A stretch of 64,000 nt of DNA. Origin: Aphrocallistes beatrix. Taxonomy: Eukaryota; Porifera; Hexactinellida; Sceptrulophora; Aphrocallistidae. Under the pieces are notes generated by a model. It was not told where the DNA came from, ran no database searches, and saw only the letters and a list, made by a program, of their open reading frames with translations. Within the stretch, counting starts at the first letter, position 1. The number at the start of each line of letters is the position of its first letter. The position numbers and the translations under genes were made by a program. Below, one piece after another: positions 10,971 through 22,370 of the stretch. The DNA lies in NCBI GenBank assembly GCA_963281255.1, contig OY725492.1:3277104-3341103 (forward strand), given 5' to 3'.

Positions 10971-11560
10971 TCCTTACTATTAAAACTCTATTAAAATTTA
11001 TTTAAATATATATATACAGTCGACTCCGCTTAATAGGGTCACATCGGTCAGGGCGTATTTTGACCCGATTAATTAAGCGGAGAACCCTATTAACCGAAAA
11101 TATTTTTGTATTAGCCTCTATGTGTGAGAGCTATTCCGGTCCTGCCAAAAGTGACCCTATTAAGCGGCTGACCCGATTAAACAGTGACCCTATTAAGCGG
11201 AGTCGACTGTATATATATCGCTGTAACGAATTGATTGAAAAAACTACCAAGCGGAGAAAGCTGATTTTTGGCATGTGAGAGTCTTTTGGCTATGGCTCCA
11301 CTAAGTTCTGAGCTCAGATGAAAATGTCTACTCATCATGGAATTATGACGTCATTGTCACCTTTTTAGAATTAGAAATCTTAGTTTTTCGACCATAACTC
11401 AGCAATTTTAGGTGATAGAAGGCTGAAATTTTAATAGAATATGTATCATCAAAAAATCATGACTCCTCACTCTGTTATGACGTCATCATTAAAAATAAAA
11501 TAAAATTTTAAAAATTGATCTCCCATATAACTAAATAATGGTGACTACAGGCGCCCTAAA
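10971..11560 (+). mobile_element. Helitron-like element, second tandem copy, 3'-truncated
   Basis: It begins TCCTTACTATTAAAACTC immediately after the CTTG of the previous copy. It carries the same body (AACGAATTGATTG, AGCTGATTTTTGGCATGTG, TGACGTCATCATT) and breaks off within the first terminal hairpin (near AGGCGCCCTAAAG). Confidence 0.75.
11017..11209. mobile_element. Pogo/Tigger-type MITE nested in the second Helitron-like copy
   Basis: CAGTCGACTCCGCTTAATAG at the left and its reverse complement at the right, flanked by TA (11015-11016 and 11210-11211). It is homologous to 10304-10473 with an internal duplication. Confidence 0.85.
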
Positions 11561-11590
11561 GTATCGCTCAAAATTGCTTTTACATATACC

Positions 11591-12074
11591 CTAACCGGAC
11601 AAAAGTATTTGAAATTCTTACAATTTTCCATCATAACTAGTTATAAAGTGGATCTATTCGTGGAGAGATAGATACGTATGTAATCAAACTGTAACAGATA
11701 CTGTAATTTCGATTTCAAATTCATATTCTACACATACGAATTACTCAGGTTTGAAGCCTTCTATTACTATATTCATTCATAAGTTGAATTATTATCAATC
11801 TATGTAACTTTGTGCCACTTTTCACTCCCATTACCATAAGACATGATGACGAGTAGTGGCACAAAGTGGCATAGTTTGATGAATCTTAACCTTGGAAGTG
11901 AATTAATCAATATAAGGCATCTAACCTGAGTAATTCGAATGTGTAGAATATTAATTTTAAATCGAAATTATAATATCTATAACAGTTTGATTACATTTCA
12001 CTCATGAATAGATCCACTTTATCACTAATTATGATGGAAGATAGTAAGGATTTCAAATACTTATGTCCGGTTAG
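11591..12074. mobile_element. Foldback element, arms ~230 bp with almost no loop
   Basis: CTAACCGGACAAAAGTATTT at the left is mirrored by AAATACTTATGTCCGGTTAG at the right. Inside, further blocks pair (AGTGGATCTATTC with GAATAGATCCACT; TACTCAGGTT with AACCTGAGTAA; TTTGTGCCACTT with AGTGGCACAAAG). Nearly the whole element is one imperfect palindrome. Confidence 0.8.
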
Positions 12075-12076
12075 AG

Positions 12077-12397
12077 TATGCATAGGAGCCAAGTTTTGGG
12101 AAATATAATAAAACCTGGGGGGGCCAAGAGCGAGCGACGGTAACGGGGGTCTGGGGTGCTTGTTCCCCACTTTTTTTTTTCTAAAACTTAGATGCTCAAA
12201 TATCGATATACAGCTATTGTTGTTACCTAGGGAAAAGAAAATCTCAGACTACAGTGGAAGAAAAATGTAATTGGGATATATATTTAGACTAAATTAACAC
12301 AATTTTGGGGTTTAGTTGTACCACAGCTTCTTCCACTGCTCCACTGCCCAGCACCACGCCCCCCCCCCCAGGTACCCACACTTGGCGCCTATGCATA
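12077..12397. mobile_element. MITE with GCATAGGMGCCAAG ends
   Basis: TGCATAGGAGCCAAG at the left and ACTTGGCGCCTATGCA at the right. The interior has a G-run after AAAACCTG and a C-run before the right end. Related copies are at 2021 (left half) and 28965-29211 (reverse orientation). Confidence 0.75.
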
Positions 12398-13299
12398 TGT
12401 TCTAAAAAAGTGGATTAATTAGGTATTGACTAGTAGATACTGATGCTCATTTTTTTAAATTTTTATTTTCACACCCTAATCACCTTTTGCCTATAAGAGT
12501 ATAATTCATGAAATTTTACACATTTTCTCATTCCTCTATAACATTCAGAGGTACCAGATTAGCTTTGTAGTTTGGATATTTCTTCTAAACCTAGAGTCTT
12601 ATTTCTTGATTGTTGAATGCCAAATTTAATTAGTGCATCTGAATATTTTAGCTAATTGAACCATTTTATGGGACTTTGTAAAACAAAATAAAAATAGCAT
12701 TTTGACACATTGACACTTTCAGAAAGTGTCAATCCGTAAAAATGCCATTTCTATTTTGTTCTACAAAGTCCGATCAAATGTTCCAATTTGAAAACATATT
12801 CAGATGTACCGTTAAATTTTTGCATCTTGATCGGGATCTGGATCGTTTGGGATTGTGACGTCACAACTGAATTTGTTTTAATTAAAATATTAATTAATAA
12901 TTATCCCGCGCACGTCCAGGAATGTTGAAGTGAAAGTGAAAGTTAATTGAAAGTAAACTGAAAATGAAAATGAAAGCTGGGTCATTTCTATTTATACCTT
13001 TGACCCCAAGCATTTCCCAGGTTTTAATTACTTTCTTATTTTTAACACTATCGTCACGAAATTCAGTAAGTAGAGAAAACCACATTTATTTTTGTTTATT
13101 ATTTCTACTAATTTTCAATCTTTGTTGTTAAAATGTTTATAAATTCTGAAAGAATCACCAAATGGAAAAACCAAGATGGAAGGAGAGTGAGCGCATATTA
13201 AATATCCTTATCATGATGTTAAACAATAAAAGGATTTTTATGTAGAATACAAAAAAAATATATGATAGCTAACAAGGGAAAAGATGAACCAGAAAACAT
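12398..13299. other. Downstream flank of the first cluster gene
   Basis: No gene is seen. At 12620-12815 an imperfect palindrome pairs AAAATAAAAATAGCATTTTGACA with TTGTTCTACAAAGTCCGATC-side sequence; the same block recurs near 22500-22640 downstream of the third gene unit. Confidence 0.5.
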
Positions 13300-14595
13300 T
13301 TAGAACAGTTGTAGTTTGTTTTTGTCCTTACCATCAAACACAACAATACGATTATTCCTCACTAGAGCCACTCCAGATGGATTTTTGATTTCTCCTGGTT
13401 CACTCTTCTGAGTGTATTTTCTACCGATTTTAACGATGAGATCTCCTGTTGATGAGAACACCAATATCTTGCTTGCATCATTGTCATTGATTATAAAGTT
13501 TCCTTGTAAATCAATGCAGAAAAGGAGCATCTTGCTGACAGAATCTTGTGCAATGATTGTCCGGAGGAGATTTCCATCTCTACTGAAAGACTGCAGAGGA
13601 TATGGAGACTTGAAAAAGAGAATGTAGAGTTCATCTTTCATTGTTTTCAGATCGTATAGTTCAGTGGAATTCTTTGTAAAATGAGGAGTTTGGAGTGTTA
13701 ATTCTGAAACTTTGTTAAGGTTGTCAGGTTGAATATGCCAAATACAATTGGTATGCAAAGGACAAGCAAACAGCATTCCCGTTTCTTTGTCTAAAGTCAG
13801 AGCAAGCATAGTTACACCTGGTTTTAGAGAAGATAGCCTCTGACCATTTTTCTTATTCGCCTTCAGAATTAGACTTTGAGTTTGACTGGAAGAGATATAA
13901 TAGAACTCTGAATCTATCACAATTCCAAATGGCCACTTCATTCCTTCAACTGTAAAATTCCTGACAAATACACCATCTTTACTGAAAACTGCTATTCTGT
14001 GATTATCTCTATCTGCTACATAAATATCTTCGTTTTCTGGATCAACTGCCACACATCTAGGTTTATCAAGCTGTCCATCACCTGATCCTATTGTCCCAAC
14101 ACTCCACAGAGGCACCTGTCTATCTGAATAAGGGACAGTAGACTGAGTCGGAGAGATGATAGGATTAGGAATAACAGTTGGATCTTTCTTTAAGACAACA
14201 CAACTATTTTGGATTGCTCCTGATAACTCGGAATCTCTCCACTCCAGTTCCACCACTTCTCTTTCACTAACCTTCAACTGACGTTCTAACTCACACAACT
14301 CAGCATTAACAACTTCCAATAGTTTGCCTTTCATAGCTTGAAACTCATTCCTCTTCATCTTCTCTTCCAGATCTCCTCTTGTCTGTCTCAGTTCTCTCTT
14401 CTTCTCATGCAGATCATGAGCTGACATGAGAATAGCATCCAGTTCTGAAATTAGTGCTTGCTCCTTCTCATACAGCATACGATGGTAGTTCTGGAAATGA
14501 TCAGTCAGTTCTAGTTTAGCTGACTGCACCTGTTTTCTGAGAGAGCTGTCAACTCCTCTCTTATCAACATCTTGTTCTGGTAGTTGAGATGCCAT
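13300..14595 (-). CDS. Coiled-coil NHL-repeat protein, cluster copy 1
   Basis: 431 aa from a true ATG at 14593-14595. Residues 20-125 are a charged helical stalk with a Q/K/E heptad pattern (EKEQALISELDAIL, ELERQLKVSEREVVELEW). Residues 135-160 are a Pro/Ser/Thr linker (DPTVIPNPIISP). From 163 on is a six-bladed-type NHL propeller, opening with GSGDGQLDKPRCVAVDPENEDIYVADRDNHRIAVF. There is no RING, B-box, signal peptide or membrane span, so it is presumably cytoplasmic and oligomeric. Against copy 2 I count by eye about 7 changes in the first 166 residues and about 53 in the remaining 265. This is the most divergent member (CVAVDPEN, KYTQKSEPGEIKNPSG). The gene is intronless and its function is unknown. 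Confidence 0.85.
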   Translation of the reverse strand: MASQLPEQDVDKRGVDSSLRKQVQSAKLELTDHFQNYHRMLYEKEQALISELDAILMSAHDLHEKKRELRQTRGDLEEKMKRNEFQAMKGKLLEVVNAELCELERQLKVSEREVVELEWRDSELSGAIQNSCVVLKKDPTVIPNPIISPTQSTVPYSDRQVPLWSVGTIGSGDGQLDKPRCVAVDPENEDIYVADRDNHRIAVFSKDGVFVRNFTVEGMKWPFGIVIDSEFYYISSSQTQSLILKANKKNGQRLSSLKPGVTMLALTLDKETGMLFACPLHTNCIWHIQPDNLNKVSELTLQTPHFTKNSTELYDLKTMKDELYILFFKSPYPLQSFSRDGNLLRTIIAQDSVSKMLLFCIDLQGNFIINDNDASKILVFSSTGDLIVKIGRKYTQKSEPGEIKNPSGVALVRNNRIVVFDGKDKNKLQLF

Positions 14596-14895
14596 TCAAC
14601 ATTGATTTATCGAATAATTAAAATATAATCTAAAGGAAATAAAAGTTTCGAGTGATAGCTATTCAAGTCTATAAGAGACCAATGTTTTGAAGCAAGAAAA
14701 ATAATCCTAATTGAAGTGTAACAATTTTATCATTAAAGAATGTAATAATACATATATCTACTCGCAAACTTTGTTCCATAATATTTTTTACACGTATTAC
14801 AAATGTTTCCACGAAAACAAGATCAATCCTATAAAGTCAGTTTTGTAATACTTTGAGAATTTAGTTATTTTATGAATTTGTGTATTGAATCTCCT

Positions 14896-15190
14896 TAAAT
14901 ATAGTGAGGCACAGGTGGGACACAGGCTTCACCGGGCTTCACACTCGCGCTACCACTGTTTGATACTACTAAAATATTCACAGTATTAAGTTCAAAAATA
15001 ATATTATATTTGTAGGAAATACCTTGTATTAACCGCTAGATCCCATGAATACCTTTTGAACAGTCTTGTGGACGAGGATGTTAAAAGATGAATACAGTAA
15101 AACCTCGAATAGTAAAGTGGCCTTAATAGTACGCGCCACTGTATTTAGAGTGCTAGATGGTTAATATCATGCAGGGTTCTAAGAATTGGG
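14896..15190. repeat. Dispersed repeat holding the empty site of the 32.6-kb Helitron-like element
   Basis: Positions 14910-15008 match 32510-32609 and 15009-15090 match 33701-33785. In this copy the two halves are joined at ATTATA|TTTGTAGGAAATACC (15008/15009). Near 15100 begins a decayed MITE (CAGTAAAACCTCGAATAGTA), shared with 26200. Confidence 0.8.
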
Positions 15191-15298
15191 AGTAAAAGTT
15201 ATGGCGCATTAATTCTGGTCGTTTACTTTACTCGATTTTAAAAAAGATATATACGATTTCACAAATAAAACAGCATCAAAAACCTATGTAACATTATA

Positions 15299-15480
15299 AA
15301 TCTTATAGGATTTGATTTTTGTGTGTTTGTCCGAATTGATTGAAAAATTCGTAGAGATATGAAAATTGGCATGTAGGTGTCAAATGATGTGACTACGATT
15401 AAGTTCTAAGATCTACGCGAAATTTTCACGCCTCTGCAAAAAAAATAGAAAACAATTTTTCTCACCTTTCCTATACAATA
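15299..15480 (+). mobile_element. Helitron-like 5' part (variant family)
   Basis: It starts A|TCTTATAGGATTTG and continues TTTGTCCGAATTGATTGAAA and GAAAATTGGCATGTAGGTG, matching 32610-32790. The body up to about 15980 shares blocks with 33300-33600 (for example TGCTAGAGACTAGCTTCCAACGG). No 3' hairpin end was found. Confidence 0.6.
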
Positions 15481-16189
15481 TATATGACTGCACTATCACA
15501 ATAGAAATCATTGTACGACACTACAATAGATTGTCATTGTTATTAAAATACTTCAAAGCCACAACTTATGGTTGATATCTTAAATGTATTATAGTGAATA
15601 GCAATAAACAAGATTATGTGAATATTTTACACCTTTATATACATATTTTCACACCATTTGACGAATTTTGAAAAATATGCTAGAGACTAGCTTCCAACGG
15701 GTGATATGGGGTTTTTAGGGGTGTAGATTTCGAATATCATATTTTCGGGTCTATGCAGTAAATTATTTGATTACTTTTGTTTACATTAGATACATAAAGT
15801 AAACAAATTACAAAATTTGGCTAGAGACTAACTTCCAACGGTTGACATGGGTTTTTTACGGGTTTAGATTCTGAAAATCATATTTTCGAATCAATGTGAT
15901 AAATTATTTGTTTACTTTGTTTACAATAGATACATAAAGTAAATAAATCTCAAAAATATGTAGAAAAATTTGAGAATGAATCTAAAATTTTTAATTAGCG
16001 ATATCCGCACGCCTAATTATTTTCAAATAATACATTACCTTATAGTTGAAATTATGATCAATATAGCAAGATAGACTAGATAAATGAAGAAGAAACTCAA
16101 GTAAGAATATCAATTATTACATATCTCCAGTTCCATATGTGTGTGCTTATATACTGACTCCCATCGAATATACATCTGTAACGCATATA

Positions 16190-16345
16190 TTGTACAGTGA
16201 AATTAGATACTAGTATATCACACTGAGATTATGTCATTATTGCCACTTTTCTGATGTATAATCTAATCCAGTGGTAACCTTTATGGTTTGCGTACCCATT
16301 GAACTCAGCTTAAGGTGTCAAGTACCTCCTCAAAGTCGGTTAATT
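16190..16345. repeat. Block identical to 26872-27027
   Basis: About 155 bp starting TACAGTGAAATTAGATACTA read identically in both places, with flanks diverging on either side (CTCAAAGTCGG here, CTCAATGTTGG there). It has no ORF. Confidence 0.8.
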
Positions 16346-16539
16346 TGATGTATTCATTGCTAATAATGCAAGTACTATACCTACAAGTATCTCCAAAAAA
16401 CCTCAAGAATATTAATTAATTTTTGTGGTCGGATTTGGGGATGCTTTACTTTATTATATTTTATTCAATAATGTGAAAATAGAGATTGAAAATAATTTGA
16501 TATTTAGTGAAAAAAAAAATAGTTGTCAGAAATCCGTCA

Positions 16540-16730
16540 TTGGAGAAAAGTACGTATTGCAGCGCCCTCTATATTTTCAAGGAGGACTTACCCCCTTAAA
16601 GCATCCTGACCCCTTAGCGAGCTGGCTGGCGCTGCCTCTGAATCTAAAAGTCAATTTTTTTATAAATCCCGCATTTAAGGTCTCTTTATGGATGTGTCAA
16701 TATTTTATTGAAAATTATATCACTTTGATT
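16540..16730. repeat. Dispersed repeat, copy at 33880-34050
   Basis: Shares CCCCCTTAAAGCATSCTGAC, TTAGCGAGCTGGCTGGCG and TATTTTATTGAAAATTATAT with the second copy. Too short to classify. Confidence 0.6.
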
Positions 16731-17369
16731 GTTATTAGCGGTTTTTCGAACAAGCGCCCGGTTTGCGGTCTGCCCTGGTTTAAGGGAGCCCCTGTTTTCG
16801 GTAGTGAACTGTATATTGTTCTAATTTAAGTATTTCATGAATTATTATCAATATAGGCATACTTATATATATGTAACACTCCTTTACGCGAATTTGTATT
16901 GAAATAAAGATGAGATATCAACGGAATTATGCAAGACTATGCCAGATTTTAAAATGTTAAATTATGCCAGACCAGGGGCACCGAACTTTCTGGTCGGTCG
17001 CTCTAAACATTTTCTTTGGGACAAATAAAAAAGCGTTCGAGAAAGTGAACAGTGTTTCTATACAAATCCTAATAGTAAATTGAGGGAAATGAAAATTCAA
17101 TCGAGATAGTGGATGTCAACTGTTTCTATTATTATAATATTTTCATTACCCTTCTGCTTGGAGTATGATCATATCCTTCATGATTCGGAGCTCGGAGTCG
17201 TATAGAGGCATTTCCATTATATCAACTTAACCGTAAAATACATAATTCAGACCTTCCCATCTACAGTGATCCTCTTGCTGGAATACCCACAGAACTGATG
17301 TCCCGATTAAACGGAGTCACTTGTATATGTTTCTAAAATCGTGGATTAATTAGGGATGAGGCTTTCATT

Positions 17370-17770
17370 TTTTAAAACTGTGTAGTGAAGGCAAACATAA
17401 AACGAAAGGCATTGGACTCGCAAGATAGTTCACACCACATCGTGGGAGAATGCCTTCAAACTGTATCAGAGGATACTTCTGCAATGTTACCCAAACTGGA
17501 CAGTCTCAATTGTAGCATCCAGCTTCAGCGAGCCCGCAGCCTAACAGCTCCAGTGCAACCTGTTTCTTTAGAGGAGCTCACTCTACCGGACATATGCAAG
17601 CTAACATCCAAAGACGAACATTTCCTCCTTTATGACTCCGGTCAGGAACACAGAGGATCTTCATATTCGGTATGCAAAGAAACCTGGAGATATTGAAGTT
17701 GTCCAGGGTGTGGTTGGCTGATAAAGACTATTGAGTTAAGTGTTAATAGCCGAAGTGTTAATAGCAAGAA
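17370..17770 (+). pseudogene. MULE (Mutator-like, FLYWCH-type) transposase, N-terminal fragment
   Basis: The frame from about 17376 reads AKANIKRKA-type start sequence, then HHIVGECLQTVSEDTSAMLP, LQRARSLTAPVQPVSLEEL and HFLLYDSGQEHRG. This order (basic start, Leu/Ser middle, R-R-x-R segment, F-L-x-x-D-S-G) is typical of the N-terminus of animal MULE-derived proteins that precede a FLYWCH finger and a DDE domain. It stops at 17696; neither the finger nor the catalytic region follows. There is no proper ATG at the start. Confidence 0.6.
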
Positions 17771-18602
17771 TCTTTATAACTTATAACTACAAAATAGAAC
17801 CAAATGATCATGTTTTGTGAGATATCATTCTGCAATAGGAACTACAAGTTGCATAATATTAGATCAGAGCTTGCTAATTAACAGTCAGGTGAATTAGAAT
17901 TCGAATGAACATATCACTAAAATATTGATTAGGATTCCATTTTAAGGACTAATGAGTAGTATTGAATACAAATTCTTTAATGCACTCAAACGGTAAATAT
18001 TCAAATACGTAATTTGATTTATAATTCGTATTCTACACATTGGATATTATCGAAATTATCATTTCATCGATTCGATGAATTAAAATATTGAGCAGTATCA
18101 TTACGTGCCACTTACTACCATCTGCAGATTGGTTAGAGCAAGACACAAGTTGCAGAATGTGATGCATATGGATTATTTTAACCTTTGAAATGGGTATTTG
18201 ATTTAAAATCTTTCTTAGTCACAGTAACTTGAATGTGTTATTAAGACTCTGAAATTAAATTAATACATACATAGCATCTCTTACCATTTGGCCAATTTTG
18301 CATTCATTAATGATCCCATTTGAGTAGTATACTGTGTTACAAGGGGCGTCGAAAGCAATATGAAAGTGAGGTGGCCATTGGTTGCTTCAGTCAGTATAGG
18401 AAATAGAACTTATATTTAATCGTTTTACTAATTTTCAATCTTGGAAAAATAAAATAGAAGGAAAGTATGTCATATTGAGTGCATATTATTAACTATCCTT
18501 TTTATCATAATGTTAACCATATAAAGAGAATTGTACGTAAAATACACAAAAAGATTAATATGATAGCAAAAAAGGGAAAAGATGAATCAGGAAACCTAAA
18601 CT
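17771..18602. other. Intergenic, no gene seen
   Basis: AT-rich spacer downstream of cluster copy 2. The last ~200 bp (TATATAAAGAGAATTGTAC, AAAAGATTAATATGATAG) match the equivalent flank at 30970-31040. Confidence 0.5.
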
Positions 18603-19895
18603 TCAGAATAGTTGTAGTCTGTTTTTATTCTTAGTATCACACACAACAATACGATTATTCCCCATTAGAGACACTCCATATGGATATTTGAGTTCTCCTG
18701 GTTCACTCTTCTGAGTGTCTTCTCTACCGATTTTAACGATGATATCTCCTGTTGATGAGAACACCAATATCTTGCTTGCACCATTGTCACTGACTATAAA
18801 GTTTCCTTGTAAATCAATGCAGAAATTGAGTATCCTACTAACAGAATCTTGTGCAATGATTGTCCGGAGGAGATTTCCATCTCTACTGAAAGACTGTAGA
18901 GGATTTGGAGACTTGGAAAAGAGAATATAGAGTTCATCTTTTAGTGTTTTTATAGCTTCTAGTTCAGTGGAATTCTCTATAAAATGAGGAGTATGGAGTG
19001 TTAATTCTGAAACTTTGTTAAGGCTGTCAGGTTGAATATGCCAAATACAATTATTAGAGTAAGGACAAGCAAACAGCATTCCCGTTTCTTTGTCTAAAGT
19101 GAGAGCACGCATAGCTACACCTGTTTTTAGAGAAGATAGCCTCTGACCATTTTTCTTATTCGCCTTCAGAATTAGACCTTGAGATTGACTGGTAGAGATA
19201 TAACAGAACTCTGAATCTATCACAATTCCATATGGGAACTTCATTCCTTCAACTGTAAAATTCCTGACAAATACACCATTTTTATTGAAAACTGCTATTC
19301 TGTCATTATCTCCATCTGCTACATAAATATCTTCGTTTTCTGGATCAACTGCCACACTTCTAGGTCTAAGAAGCTGTCCACCACCTGATCCTCTTGTCCC
19401 AACACTCCACAGAGGCACCTGTCTATCTGAATAAGGGACAGTAGGCTGAGTCGGAGAGATGATAGGATTAGGAATAACAGTTGGATCTTTCTTTAAGACA
19501 ACACAACTATTTCGGATTGCTCCTGATAACTCGGAATCTCTCCACTCCAGTTCTACCACTTCTCTTTCACTAACCTTCAACTGAAGTTCTAACTCACACA
19601 ACTCAGCATTAACAACTTCCAATAGTTTGCCTTTCATAGCTTGGAACTCATTCCTCTTCATCTTCTCTTCCAGATCTCCTCTTGTCTGTCTCAGTTCTCT
19701 CTTCTTCTCATGCAGATCATGAGCTGACATGAGAATAGCATCCAGTTCTGAAATTAGTGCTTGTTCCTTCTCATACAACATACGATGGTAGTTCTGGAAA
19801 TGATCAGTCAGTTCTAGTTTAACTGACTGCACCTGTTTTCTGAGAGAGCTGTTAACTCTCTTATCAACATCTTGTTCTGGTAGTTGAGTTGCCAT
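18603..19895 (-). CDS. Coiled-coil NHL-repeat protein, cluster copy 2
   Basis: 430 aa from ATG 19893-19895. It lacks one glycine codon present in the other copies (DKRVNSS versus DKRGVNSS), an in-frame 3-bp deletion. The stalk is almost identical to copies 1, 3 and 4. Propeller differences concentrate in loop positions: GGGQLLRPRSVAVD, VADGDNDRIAVF, CPYSNNCIWHIQP (others CPLHTNC) and LEAIKTLKDE (others YD/HD). The ending is VCDTKNKNRLQLF. The frame is intact, so it is probably functional. Its promoter flank is conserved with copies 1 and 3. Confidence 0.85.
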   Translation of the reverse strand: MATQLPEQDVDKRVNSSLRKQVQSVKLELTDHFQNYHRMLYEKEQALISELDAILMSAHDLHEKKRELRQTRGDLEEKMKRNEFQAMKGKLLEVVNAELCELELQLKVSEREVVELEWRDSELSGAIRNSCVVLKKDPTVIPNPIISPTQPTVPYSDRQVPLWSVGTRGSGGGQLLRPRSVAVDPENEDIYVADGDNDRIAVFNKNGVFVRNFTVEGMKFPYGIVIDSEFCYISTSQSQGLILKANKKNGQRLSSLKTGVAMRALTLDKETGMLFACPYSNNCIWHIQPDSLNKVSELTLHTPHFIENSTELEAIKTLKDELYILFSKSPNPLQSFSRDGNLLRTIIAQDSVSRILNFCIDLQGNFIVSDNGASKILVFSSTGDIIVKIGREDTQKSEPGELKYPYGVSLMGNNRIVVCDTKNKNRLQLF

Positions 19896-20230
19896 TGAGC
19901 ATTGAATCTATTGAATAATTTAAAAGAAATAAAAGTTTTCGTTAAGAGACTAATGTTTTGAAGGAAGAAAAATAATCCCAATTGAGGTGTAGTATTTTAT
20001 CATGAAAAAAATGTAGACATAGTATGTCTACTCGCAAATTTTGTTCCATAATATTTCTATACTTTTTTACACGTATTATGAATCTTTCCTCGAAAACAAG
20101 CTCAACTATTTAAAGTCAGTTTTGGATAATTCTATGGGAATTTAGTTATTTTATGAATTCATAACTAGTATACGTATATCCTGAAATATAGGGTAATATT
20201 GAGTTTTAGTTTAACCGATTTCATAGCATT

Positions 20231-22080
20231 CTATACACTAAAGCAATGGTACTCCGTAAATTTTGACCAGGCATATATCCCGATCAGCTTTCGATTTGAC
20301 CTTGAAAAAATTGATTGATTCAATATGCGAAGCATATACTCGCAGTGATCATCAGTGACATCTGGAACTGCTTGCAGATAAGGGAATTGATAAAACTCTC
20401 TACGGCAGAGGTTCTGTTTATACAGAGTTAGTCGATTTATAAATGATAAAACGGCAGATTTAGTTCTTATCAAATTAACATTTTGGCCTTGAAGTTGCAA
20501 ATTGAGTGAATTCAATTTATCAAATATGTCAGCTAGATATGCGATATCATGCTTTCGGATACTGATATCATGACCTAACTTTGGATTGAAATCATCCATG
20601 AACTGGATTATTGTATCAAATAGTTCATTGAACCGTTTTAAACAGTTTCCCTTCGACTACCATCTGACTTCTGTGTGGAGAAGGAGACGTTCAAATTGTT
20701 CACCATTCTCATGGCAAAGCTGTCGGAAAAGATGGTCTTTGAGAGCACGTGTCTTGATAGCATTAACTGCTGTAATAACGAATTGGAGTGAGACATTGAG
20801 TTTCTCACTAAGATTCTTGGCAACTAAGTGCTGTCGGTGAATTACACAGTGTATGGTAAACACGTTGGGAACTGCCTTCTTTAACAAAGCGATAAATCCT
20901 CGGTAACAACCTATCATTGAAGGTGCACCATCCGTTGAGCATGCAATAATGTTCGACAAAGGAATATTATGATAGTCAAAAAACGATCGAACAACTTCAA
21001 ATATAGATACTCCCCTCGTATCCGTAACTAGAGATCTGGCGAATAGTAATTCCTCGAATACTACTCCATTTTTTGTAAAGCGTACGTATGCCAGTAATAG
21101 TGCTTCATTGTCATGAAGAGTAGACTCATCCAACTGGAGATAAAATTCTATAACTCGAAGTATTTCAATTAGCTGATTCTCCACATCAATGGCCATCTCG
21201 TCGATTCTCCTAGATACAGTATCATTGCTCAAAGGGATGGATCTGACTATCTCTGGGGCACTCTGGTGCATAACGGTTGAAATAACTTCTGTAATAGCAG
21301 GTAGAATTAGCTTTTCTCCAATATTATGTGGTTTCCCACATTTTGCAATTAATTTGGAAATGTTATATGATGCTACGAGTCCATCTCTATTCTTATTATT
21401 GCCTTTCTTGAACATATCAGAAACAGGCTTTTGCTTAATGGCTTTATCTTTCAAATGTTCGAAGAATGCAATGTCTTTATTGACGTGATCTATGCTTTGT
21501 AGAAAAATGTTCTTTCAATCGGGACGGCTTCATCGCTTCATTGGAAAAAACATGATCACAAAGGAGACACATAGGAAGCTGACAATTATATGGTGAGGGG
21601 ATAAATCCATAACGCAAATAATCCACGGAATATTGTCGACATTTCCTTTTAATTGAAGCAGTCATTCAGCCTTTATCTAAAATATATTCCGGACGATAAT
21701 TATATATTACGAATTTCGTTTTCCTTTTATACTATTGATGAATGGAATACAGACGATTCGGGAGGAAGTGGGCGTTATTTGAATCGAAAACAAGCGCTTT
21801 GACAATAACAGAATACATAAAGTTAATAATAGAATCCTCATCTTACTTGAGTTCAATTGTTAGTTGTAATTCGATAAATATTACTTGAAACCACATCTAC
21901 AAGTGATTTATGTTATACTTTCATAATACAATTTGACCAATATGTTATTTAGAAGGACAAATACCCCCTAAAATTTATATTTTTCTTTCAGGGCCCAAGT
22001 TCCCCTCAGCGCCCCCCTGGCGCCCCTTTCACTCTCAGCGCCCCCCTAGATTTTTCAAACGCCCCCGTTGAGAACCCCTG
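20231..22080 (-). mobile_element. Decayed hAT transposon (ZBED5/FAM200-type transposase)
   Basis: Reading on the minus strand: 21665-21477 gives a BED zinc finger (CQLPMCLLCDHVFSNEAMKPSRLKEHF...KH). After a frame change, 21454-20657 gives the core (KPVSDMFKK, PLSNDTVSRRIDEMA, FYLQLDESTLHDNEALLLAYVRF, ACSTDGAPSMIGCYRGF, HCVIHRQHL, LLLHTEVRW). After a region with stops, 20599-20231 gives the tail (IAYLADIFDKLNSLNLQLQGQ). The transposase is therefore broken at least twice. The right end is the hAT-like terminus GTTGAGAACCCCTG, ending at 22080; no matching left end was found, so the left side is lost. Confidence 0.85.
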
Positions 22081-22086
22081 CTCTAG

Positions 22087-22370
22087 TCTATATTTCCAAC
22101 TTTCACTCAACCAATAAATTCTTGCAAAGGGAAGAGCCACTAATTCACTTATTGCAACGACAATTAATGAATTTCCTCAAAAAAATACTTTCCAAATTTG
22201 TCAAACATTCTATTCTAGCTACAGGAATTAGGAAAGGTGAACTATTTTCGGTGAATTTCAAGGATACTAATAATTTGGTTGATGAGATGAGAGGTAATTG
22301 GGTTAACAACGAACAAAAGCACGTCAACTCCTCAAGTGTGGAGATATATCTGAACGACAGTATGCAATAA
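22087..22370 (+). pseudogene. Fragment of another transposon-type protein
   Basis: The frame reads STNKFLQREEPLIHLLQRQL and FLKKILSKFVK. This resembles the segment F-Q-x-E-x-P-L-I-H-x-L found in the middle of hAT-related uncharacterised proteins. It has neither a start nor a catalytic part, and it begins right after the hAT right end at 22080. Confidence 0.45.
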
